From: Saccoglossus kowalevskii
Taxonomy: Eukaryota > Hemichordata > Enteropneusta > Harrimaniidae
Assembly (NCBI RefSeq): GCF_000003605.2
Contig: NW_003126883.1
Location: 1,825,104-1,837,120 of the forward strand
Length of the DNA stretch: 12,017 bases
Direction of reading: 5' to 3'
Shown: piece by piece, positions 5,721 through 12,017 of the stretch
Numbering within the stretch: position 1 is the stretch's first letter
Layout of the letters: each line of letters begins with the position of its first letter
The notes under the pieces: model-generated
Databases searched by the model: none
What the model was told of the DNA's origin: nothing
Seen by the model: only the letters and a program-made list of their open reading frames with translations
Position numbers and translations under genes: made by a program

Positions 5721-8042
5721 GAGGATAACTTCTTGTAAAGGGGAAAAAACTTGATGTTTAGTGGTTCACCAAAATACGGCGAGTAATTAATATCCAGTAG
5801 GTAATGAATGTTTAATGGGTATACGGACCATTGTGTAATGCAATAATTTATTTTTAAAACAGAGAACACAATACAAAATAAAAAGAAACGGGTAAACATT
5901 TATTTTTAGAACCGTTTTGTATGTGTTTTCACCAAGGGAAGAACATGATCATAGTATCTGAATATTATCTCATTCTCTATATATTCTGTGTAGTTCACCC
6001 AAACCCGCCACATAGAAGGCGCACATGTAGCTTGTGTGGTAAATACTTGTTTTTTATGATTATGTAGAGTTAAACCTCTTTCTTCAGAGCAAAATACAAC
6101 TCTGACCGTGATTTGTATTGGCAAATGCCTTGGGCACAAACACACAAAACGTATTCTCTTCATCTATTCATCTATACGTGAAATACGAAATATAATGAAG
6201 ACGTATGAAAGTGTTATATGTGAATGTCATTTGATATCCGATACCATTTTTTTTTATCATATATAAATTGTAGAATACTGATATCTTTGTGAAAATTATC
6301 AAAATGTTTTTTCCACGTTCGATACCCTTCTCATTTTAGACAAAATGTAGAACTTGTGAACACTACCAGGGAACATGTTCTTAGAAATTGGTGTCTTGTA
6401 CCGAGTGGAAGCGATGACTACTGTAGGCCCCGTGTAAGAGGTTGTCGCAAACAAATAAAGTGTCAATTTCTCTGTTACGCCCTTGTATAATGAAGAAGCT
6501 GGTCAGTAATTTAGCTTAGTATCGAATAAATATCAAAATAGTGATGAGCCAACAATTCATGCTTATTTTATTCAGGGCCAGGGGACGTGACAAATCGACG
6601 TTCAACATGCCCACTGAGTACCTCTGAATACAGAATGTTACATTCTGACGATAATTACTTGGTACGCCCTCAATTCTTCAGGTTGAAAATGCTTTCGTTA
6701 TTTTCATTAGCAGGAAGAAAACAGATGAGCGCCCTCACACAGTTCTGGTAGAAGCGAAAGAAGACGACAGTATAAATATCGCCCCCAATGTGTTACCCAT
6801 ATAATTTAACGATATATCGGTCGATTGTAATAAAGTAAAAGGAGAGAGAGGTATTAATAACCATTCCTTTTTTTTAATGAGAAACGGATGAAACAAATAA
6901 TATGTTAAATCTTCAAGTTTCATTGGCACCCATAATCAATGTTTCAGTCGGTTTTTTTTCTGGTGGATTGTATGTCTCAAAGCATAGGGTTTAATTTGGA
7001 TATTTTTCCAAATGTCTACTCAAGGGAATTAATATTATAGTTTATGAGTTAGATTTTGTAACGCGAGATTGAAACAAACTGCACATGAGTAAAACAAAGT
7101 GGTGATCTCGGAGTAAAACGCGGACCCAATGTTAAGAAAAAGAGGAGGGGGTGACATTAATATCCATCATTTTTTTTAATGAGCAGAAGATAGAATGACA
7201 GTTTGAAACTAAAACCGGAAAATATTACGATATATCAGCACTGATGACGTATTGAATGTCACTTTCTGTCGTGCGATTTACATAAAAGTGATCATATTTA
7301 AAATCGCAATTTATTTTGTAAGATTATTGAATTATTTGATACGAGTTCGGGTTGCGTTTTGATGACATTAATTCCCGGTAGCAAGGTATTCCTTCATGTA
7401 TATGCCCTAGAGAACACAGGCACAATTACCATCCCATGTATCCCGATACGCTACATGTAAACTAGAAACAAACCCCAATATGCATACTTAAATAATACGA
7501 GATAGATAGTTTACGTTTCTCCAAAATGTTGCGAGGATGGGAGATTATTTTGTTTACACGGCATATTTTAGTGCCCATAAAACACATCATTATTTTCACT
7601 CGAGACTAAATTATATTGATAATATTTTTTTTATGACCAAAACCCCGTCCTGCTAAACAAATAAAATTAAATCAAACGTCTTTAGTTTTCGATATTCTTC
7701 GTCACGCAAGCTATATATATATATAAACATTATTTTTATAAAATGAGAAATTTTAATTCGAGAGGACGAAACAAATCATATAATGAGACTTTGTTCTATT
7801 TCAATCCTATTTTTGGTATGAAAAGATAATTATATTATTCCAGTTCTGTTCATCTCACCTATTTTTTTTTTTATTTCCGAAATGAAATGTCAAGTAAACA
7901 AAGTGGGGCGCAGGACACTACGTATATACCCATTGTTCATTTCAAAAACAAAACACAAGCAAACAAACGAACAGCGAAATGCAAATTATAGTGTATGTTG
8001 CCTGGTCACTACAATATAACTCTGCATTAAAACGTTCATAAC
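5721..8042. other. Long AT-rich non-coding stretch
   Basis: No gene is supported over about 2.3 kb. Minus-strand frames of 80, 85 and 64 codons (5657-5899, 5906-6163, 6735-6929) lack good splice or start support and look like chance. The stretch holds a p53-like palindrome half-site GAACATGTTC (6371-6380) and a 17-base palindrome (6631-6647). It also holds three faint related copies of an AT-rich unit (6853-6910, 7156-7200, 7741-7785) and several T runs. CGCCCT words at 6665 and 6730 recall the CTCF-like sites but lack the rest of the motif. Confidence 0.5.
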
Positions 8043-8168
8043 ATGACGCGCATTCAAGTTGCCGTCGTGCAGATCTGTAGTGTTACACGGGTATGTGCAA
8101 CCCATTACAAGTACTACACGTGGACACCTACCAAAGCATCATATGCTGACGGGTTTATTTGCTTCAAG
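8043..8168 (+). CDS. Candidate first coding exon, unknown protein
   Basis: ATG at 8043 has A at -3 and an upstream in-frame TAA, so the start is well defined. The frame is open for 42 codons to the donor CAAG|GTAAAT at 8169 (phase 0). If unspliced it continues 15 codons to a TGA at 8214. The translation begins MTRIQVAVVQICSVTRVC and includes YYTWTPTKASYADGFICFK. Its first half is hydrophobic enough to suggest a signal-like start. An alternative donor, ACGG|GTATGT, lies at 8091, also phase 0. The codons use more G and C in third position than the flanks, which supports coding. The next candidate exon (8307) needs phase 1, so these two cannot be joined directly. Either an unseen exon, a frameshift or a decayed gene is implied. 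No family recognised. Confidence 0.3.
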
Positions 8169-8306
8169 GTAAATACATCGCAAATCTCTACCCAGACAAG
8201 CGCACCTGCAACTTGAACTTTGAGTTAGCTACCGTATATATATATTTATATCCAGAAGCGAAAAAGTTAGAAAAAATCAATAGGCGCGGTTCTATATTAT
8301 TTTCAG

Positions 8307-8566
8307 TCGTATTCATAACGGTGTACGATGAAGAGGGCGTCTTCGTTCAACCTCGCCGTATGAGATCCGTGTTACGTAAACTATCCCCGTACAAATTAAA
8401 GAAACTTTTCCCTGCGATAATCTCAAGCTATGTTCGCGATTCAGGGGTGACAATTAACTACATCGTCGGCGCAACGTAAGTCCACTAAAAATATGGATCA
8501 GAAATAACACCAGGAGTAACACGATTTCCCTCCAGAACACTAATATTCCGTAAACTGAACAGTTAG
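8307..8566 (+). CDS. Candidate last two coding exons, unknown protein
   Basis: 8307-8475 lies between an acceptor (CTATATTATTTTCAG) and the donor AAC|GTAAGT. It is open for 55 complete codons and visibly GC-richer than its surroundings. It enters in phase 1 and leaves in phase 2. The translation begins VFITVYDEEGVFVQPRRM, passes through the basic stretch LRKLSPYKLKKLFP, and ends VTINYIVGA. A 60-base intron with a CCCTCCAG acceptor leads to 8536-8566, in matching phase, which adds TTLIFRKLNS and stops at TAG. AATAAA follows at 8605. The frame is also open leftward to 8159, so an earlier acceptor (for example at 8255) could lengthen the exon. I recognise no domain. This is the most gene-like block in the window, though the intron is short and the upstream exon does not fit in phase. 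Confidence 0.36.
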
Positions 8567-8594
8567 CGCTATTTATAATAGTGAATAATCATTC

Positions 8595-8810
8595 CTATTG
8601 AACAAATAAATTAAAACGAGTTTTATTTGTTATTTCAGTTTGATTACTAATGTCATCATTTTCCAACCAATTATTTTGTATGTTTAATCGTTTTCTCAGT
8701 AGTACATCTAGCTGTCTCTCTGAGGACTCTGATATTGTTCTAAATGAATAGACATTGAGATGACAAGTAAACTGCTGTGATAACACGGCTTCCAATGTAC
8801 GTATGTACAT
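8595..8810 (-). CDS. Small ATG open frame, possible convergent gene
   Basis: A 71-codon frame beginning with ATG at 8810 on the minus strand. The middle (RTISESSERQLDVLLRKRLN) is mixed, charged and likely helical, not low-complexity. The start has T at -3, a poor context. The minus-strand AATAAA at 8627-8622 falls inside the last ten codons, which would be unusual if that signal were used. There is no recognised domain, and frames of this size occur often by chance in such DNA. Its convergent position against the plus-strand candidate gene is the only context in its favour. Confidence 0.15.
   Translation of the reverse strand: MYIRTLEAVLSQQFTCHLNVYSFRTISESSERQLDVLLRKRLNIQNNWLENDDISNQTEITNKTRFNLFVQ
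8601..8631. terminator. Bidirectional poly(A) signal in an inverted repeat
   Basis: AACAAATAAA (8601-8610) and TTTATTTGTT (8622-8631) form a perfect 10-bp inverted repeat around 11 bases. Each strand therefore carries AATAAA: plus at 8605-8610, minus at 8627-8622. On the plus strand it lies about 39 bases after the TAG of the candidate gene, followed by T- and GT-rich DNA, as expected for a cleavage region. It would serve convergent transcription units equally well. Confidence 0.4.
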
Positions 8811-9060
8811 AATTCAAGTCATTGTACACCAATAGATTTTCTACACGCTAATTTGTATGTGACACGCACACCCAGAACACTAAATGATTCATTTGCGTAA
8901 TTACTCTCTAGTACAGAAGGTGTGTATAAAACTAGCCTAAAGTGTTAACAAACGTCATGGCATGTTTTTTATATAATTCAAACTTAAAGGAAATGTTTGA
9001 TATTGAGGAAAAATAACACACTTAGGATATTTTTTGCGATCGGAAGTGCTCTATCATTCA
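8811..9060. other. Intergenic-like stretch, nothing supported
   Basis: AT-rich DNA between the convergent candidates and the regulatory-looking region that starts near 9060. I see no gene or structured element. Confidence 0.5.
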
Positions 9061-9126
9061 CCCAGTTTTAACACAGCGTGCTCATTGTCGGCGATTTAGT
9101 TCCTCGCATTCTGTGTAAGTGATGCA

Positions 9127-9140
9127 GTTTCCTAGGCAAC
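9127..9140. promoter_or_regulatory. RFX X-box
   Basis: GTTTCCTAGGCAAC differs at one base from the symmetric X-box GTTGCCTAGGCAAC. It keeps both half-sites and the two-base spacer that RFX winged-helix factors require (GTNRCC, two bases, RGYAAC). RFX X-boxes typically lie close upstream of ciliary genes. No clear gene start follows within 150 bases, so the target is unknown. Confidence 0.45.
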
Positions 9141-9434
9141 CGAAGCTCAGAGGCAGTAATCTATCCGTTCCATTTGCGAAAGAAGATGAAAGGGGTCGCT
9201 CCTTCCTGCATTTGTACACTGAAAAGTCAATCTATTATCAAACATAGTGATTTTATCCGTAACACGAACCAGGGAGATGGAGAGAAGAGGGGGGAAAATG
9301 ATCCTTCATCAACTAACTTGGATATTTGCTCTGCGCAGTCATTCAGAAATGGAAACATTTAAATGAGGATCGAACATGGCAAAACAGGGAGGGCCGCGCA
9401 CGTCTCATCATCTTCTCTTCCGTGTTGATTTCAG

Positions 9435-9603
9435 CGCTAATTAGCTGGAGAAAATGTACACCCTTCAGAGTAACCACCTGGCCACCTGTAAGGAAAGGAG
9501 GATAGTCCCGGAGTCTCATCTGAAATGCATAACAACGGATGTCTATATAACCAAGGTATCAAGTAACACCATGGACATAAGATCCGCTCTTCGTGTTGTT
9601 TGA
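9435..9603 (+). promoter_or_regulatory. GC-richer enhancer-like block with a 49-codon ATG frame
   Basis: GCTAATTAGC (9436-9445) is a perfect palindrome around TAATTA, the homeodomain core. CACCTG E-boxes lie at 9475-9480 and 9483-9488, two bases apart, a layout that Snail/ZEB-type or bHLH factors could bind. A well-placed ATG at 9454 (A at -3) starts a 49-codon frame ending at TGA 9601. It begins MYTLQSNHLATCKERRIV and ends MDIRSALRVV. An acceptor (GTGTTGATTTCAG) ends at 9434, and a possible donor, CCT|GTAAGG, lies at 9488. The block could be a conserved non-coding element, a small ORF on a longer RNA, or both. No homolog is recognised. Confidence 0.3.
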
Positions 9604-9739
9604 GTTCCAAACACAGCGTTTAATTGACATATAATGAGTATTTCCTGCGTAGTTTGACTTCTCGCATTCTGATCATTTGCCATTTAATCTGGTCTCAGTT
9701 GAATTTACTAACTTAATATTTTATTTTTTCATATCTCAA

Positions 9740-10060
9740 TAAACCGAATGCATCGGCTGTACTAATTAAAACGACTTGGTGCACTGGGAATTCATCCGTT
9801 CAATCCCGCCTCGGCAGGAAACCGTTTTGGGGCCAATCTGAGTCAGGGGAACGGCGAGCGTCAATAAGCCATTTCAAGAAAATGTTTCCCTAGTCGTGAT
9901 GATCAGAGTAAAAATAAACACGACTCAAATTGGGTTATGTATTTTAACCGAAATATGAGCCGCACTTGAGTTGATCGACCGCTTCAAGTAGCTAGATGGT
10001 CGGGACTGAGTCGATCGATTAAAAGCAAGCTGGTTCTTTAATGTGTAATACTATCACACT
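9740..10060. promoter_or_regulatory. GC-richer block with internal direct and inverted motif repeats
   Basis: TGAGTTGATCGA (9967-9978) recurs as TGAGTCGATCGA (10007-10018), exactly 40 bases later. ACTTGA (9964-9969) is inverted as TCAAGT (9984-9989), resembling NK2-type homeodomain sites (CACTTGA). AGTCGTG (9892-9898) and CACGACT (9919-9925) form a 7-bp inverted repeat. No gene frame is visible. The density of symmetric words suggests protein-binding DNA, but function is inferred. Confidence 0.3.
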
Positions 10061-10577
10061 CGTCGAGCCATACTAGGGGGTTCTCGTGATAGACTCATTG
10101 GCGTACACCTGCATCCTATCTAGGGATCCTCATCTTCGTCTACAAGTCAGTTTCCATCACCATCTTCTGCTGAGGCAAGAAGAAAATTGCAATCTTTCGG
10201 AAAAATAAATAAAAATCGGCCTTCTCCACGTTCTTTGTGTAAACTTGTCTTTGCTTTGTTGTTTTTTAATTAGTATTGCAAATTACACTTCTATATAGAA
10301 ATACGACCCCGAATACGAAGAAGGAGAGGACTCTTTCCCATTACCTAGCAATCATTCATTGCCATATTTGAATACGATCTACATTGCAACTAATTTAAAC
10401 AAGAATCATTGTATTATTACTATTATTGTTGTTTAAGAATGTATTTTAATCATTATTATCTGTCATTATTAAATGGATTTCACAGTTGAATAACAAATAC
10501 AAATATTGAATTAAAAACATGTGATTATGAAGATTTAACTGAAGCGGTTAAGGTAGAAGCCTACTCATGAATTCAAA
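10061..10577. other. Non-coding stretch, nothing supported
   Basis: Mixed sequence to about 10150, then strongly AT-rich with TTATTATTGTT-type simple stretches near 10410-10470. I find no gene, RNA gene or clear repeat. Confidence 0.5.
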
Positions 10578-10610
10578 CTCAGACTAGTAATACAATATTA
10601 CTAGTCTGAG
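10578..10610. repeat. Perfect 15-bp hairpin with 3-base loop
   Basis: CTCAGACTAGTAATA and TATTACTAGTCTGAG flank CAA, an exact inverted repeat of 15 bp. The loop is the minimum for a stable hairpin, so the DNA could extrude as a cruciform and the RNA would fold tightly. There is no U run on either side and the context is not bacterial, so it is not an intrinsic terminator. It is too short for a standard microRNA precursor. Confidence 0.85.
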
Positions 10611-10639
10611 ATTAAAATAACCTGAATTATTTTCATTTT

Positions 10640-11060
10640 CTGATAAATAGTACTGCCGGGTAATATGCGGACATTGACTTAAAAAAAGTTGGGGTCACTA
10701 GCTTGGTGGCTGTAATTTTAGGGGATAATGGCCATTTTGGCAGTTTTATAACGCTTTTATCATAGGTTCCTATGGCAGAGATATTATGCCATATCTCAAA
10801 TTGTAGGCTGATTACATAGGCTGAAAAAGTTATATTATTCTAATGGCGGGATACTTTTGCTGTCCTCAATTATTTCAAAAAACTGGGTTTTAAAAAGTGT
10901 AAAAATGCATTTTATTTAACATTATGCTCTAAGAACGCTGTTGCATGGTGTCAAGATACAATAACCTTATGATTTTACTTAATAAACCAATGAACATTGT
11001 TGTGCAACTGTATTGCAGTTCAAAATATCAACTCATAGTTATAAAATTGCAGAAAATTTT
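10640..11060. mobile_element. Possible decayed interspersed element rich in short palindromes
   Basis: This stretch differs in texture from its neighbours. It holds mixed, non-repetitive DNA with overlapping palindromes at 10761-10797 and the short inverted pair AACTG/CAGTT near 11008-11022. There is no coding frame of note. The texture resembles a non-autonomous element or old consensus repeat, but I found no terminal inverted repeats or target-site duplication and cannot name a family. A search for other genomic copies would settle it. Confidence 0.15.
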
Positions 11061-11208
11061 ATTTCCATTTTAGGTTAAAAGAAATAACTGGTCGAATTTC
11101 AGAATGCGGGAAACAAACATAATCGAACGAAGACATTTTTCCCGAACTTAAAGAGTTACGGACAGTCAGATGACGATATGATCTGGTTTTTTTAATTCTC
11201 GTTTGCGA

Positions 11209-11218
11209 ATCACGTGAT
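11209..11218. promoter_or_regulatory. ATCACGTGAT palindrome (E-box/M-box)
   Basis: A 10-base perfect palindrome around CACGTG with the TCACGTGA extension favoured by MITF/TFE and USF bHLH-ZIP factors. It stands alone, with no gene start nearby. Confidence 0.35.
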
Positions 11219-11946
11219 AGATTGTATGTCTTACAGTGTTAAATAAACCATGTAGACGGGATCAACGGGTCATCGCGAAACAATAAATAACAATACACTG
11301 GCCCATTAAATTTCATCATCATCGCTCGTCCATTTATTTACAGTGCCACCACTGTGGTAAAGTTAACCTTGACTCATGTGGGAAGAATAAAACCTTTTCG
11401 AGAAAAAAACATGTATAATGCAAACATACTGGTCTAAAAAAAACACCATCTATCATTCTTAACTAAGCTATATCGATTCATTGCCAAGGCCGAACAGAAT
11501 ACTCATTGTTCAGGCTCGAGTCGCCATTCACAAACTCGGGAGGGCGCCCCTAACAAAGCAGAAGGAGTCGACTCACAACGAAAGATCAATATATGCTATT
11601 GTTTGCTACATTGAGTGTTTTAATAGTATACTACATATCCAATCACAGGGGGGGGGTCTATTTTAAGCACATGATATGTACATTGATTTTTCATTTAAAC
11701 AATTTCTTCGTAGAATTACAAAATTAACGCAATAAACACAATTTGCATTTGCTGATTTCAGCCGATTTAACGTAAATTCTTGTACGGATGAAAATGGCGA
11801 TGTGTCTCATTGGTTTGTAGGCGTTTCCAATGCCGTAACAGAGAGCAATACACATGTCACTAAACGATAATGATACTCCGACGATGCCGAAAACAGAATA
11901 TTAACTAATTTTAATTTTAAACAATAGAAAACGGATTAATCCCGTG
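11219..11946. other. AT-rich stretch, nothing supported
   Basis: No supportable gene. A 61-codon frame at 11481-11666 has a non-ATG start and no splice support. A G7 run lies near 11648-11654. The last 100 bases are AT-rich and lead into the terminal microsatellite. Confidence 0.5.
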
Positions 11947-12017
11947 TCTATTCTATTCTATTCTATTCTATTCTATTCTATTCTATTCTATTCTATTCTA
12001 TTCTATTCTATTCTATT
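11947..12017. repeat. (TTCTA)n microsatellite, cut by window end
   Basis: Perfect pentanucleotide tract of about 14 TTCTA units running to the last base of the window, so its true length is unknown. Units of this kind are common in animal nuclear DNA and are prone to length change. Confidence 0.97.

Larger units (their letters stand above)
9070..9671. repeat. Ordered pair of repeated 10-11-base words
   Basis: AACACAGCGT at 9070-9079 is followed by CTCGCATTCTG at 9103-9113. The same two words recur in the same order at 9610-9619 and 9661-9671. An ATTG and a TTAGT or GTAGTTT word lie between them in both copies. The spacing differs (33 and 51 bases between word starts). This looks like a diverged duplication or two copies of an old short element. 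The first copy also ends at a CTGT|GTAAGT donor-like site. Confidence 0.5.

Noticed and set aside
5657-6163. Minus-strand frames of 80 and 85 codons
   Set aside because: Biased F/Y/L/I text, no good start context or splice boundaries, no recognised domain, and AT-rich DNA yields frames of this size routinely.
6735-6929. Minus-strand 64-codon frame
   Set aside because: Composition and length fit chance, and it overlaps the faint AT-rich repeat unit at 6853.
9174-9362. 62-codon plus-strand frame
   Set aside because: Non-ATG start, no acceptor or donor at sensible places, low-information text rich in K, N and S.
9777-9808. tRNA-like A-box and B-box words (TGGTGCACTGGG, CGTTCAATCCC)
   Set aside because: Too close together for a tRNA and no T-arm or acceptor-stem pairing could be drawn, so neither a tRNA nor a tRNA-derived SINE is supported.
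1-12017. CRISPR array, prokaryotic operon, phage or rRNA gene
   Set aside because: No spaced direct repeats, no dense long frames and no rRNA-like conserved sequence. The window reads as animal nuclear DNA.

Overview
The window looks like AT-rich, non-coding-dominated DNA from an animal nucleus. No frame is long, and the longest open frame is 117 codons. There is no bacterial gene packing and no Shine-Dalgarno-led operon. The window begins in a long (AAAT)n microsatellite and ends in a (TTCTA)n one. Good GT/AG splice signals, AATAAA signals and metazoan-type regulatory motifs (TATA/Inr, CRE, nuclear-receptor DR1, RFX X-box, E-boxes) are scattered through it. Short motifs of the ACATGTA type recur, which I associate with bivalve molluscs. 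That is only a hint, and I cannot name the species. I recognise no protein family anywhere in the window, so every coding call below is a low-confidence exon hypothesis.

Layout. At 1-1260 there is a microsatellite, then a possible 3'-terminal exon (541-680) with AATAAA signals near 770, then a GC-richer island (about 795-1200). At 1630-3115 there is a possible first exon with a consensus donor (1634-1740), a good TATA/Inr pair (1939/1973), a second promoter-like cluster (CRE, TATA, DR1; 2423-2505), and a speculative two-exon reading frame ending at 3113. At 3115-5200 there are several small splice-bounded open segments, a compact pre-miRNA-like hairpin (4040-4113), two CTCF-like sites and a second DR1 (5024-5036). 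At 5200-8040 I see no gene, only hairpins, palindromes and a faint dispersed repeat. At 8043-8631 lies the most gene-like block: an ATG-started open segment ending at a donor, a GC-richer open segment ending at a GTAAGT donor, a short 60-base intron, a stop codon, and AATAAA inside an inverted repeat that carries the signal on both strands. The frames of its first two pieces do not join directly.

At 8811-10200 there is GC-richer DNA that reads more like a regulatory region than a gene: an RFX X-box, a homeodomain palindrome beside two CACCTG boxes, and internal motif repeats. At 10200-12017 there is AT-rich DNA with a 15-bp perfect hairpin, a stretch with three mutually exclusive hairpins in under 40 bases, an ATCACGTGAT palindrome and the terminal microsatellite.

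The strongest novel candidate is the 74-base hairpin at 4040-4113. It has 22 Watson-Crick pairs in a 25-position stem, small symmetric internal loops and a 24-base terminal loop, which is the shape of a microRNA precursor. I do not recognise either arm as a known microRNA.
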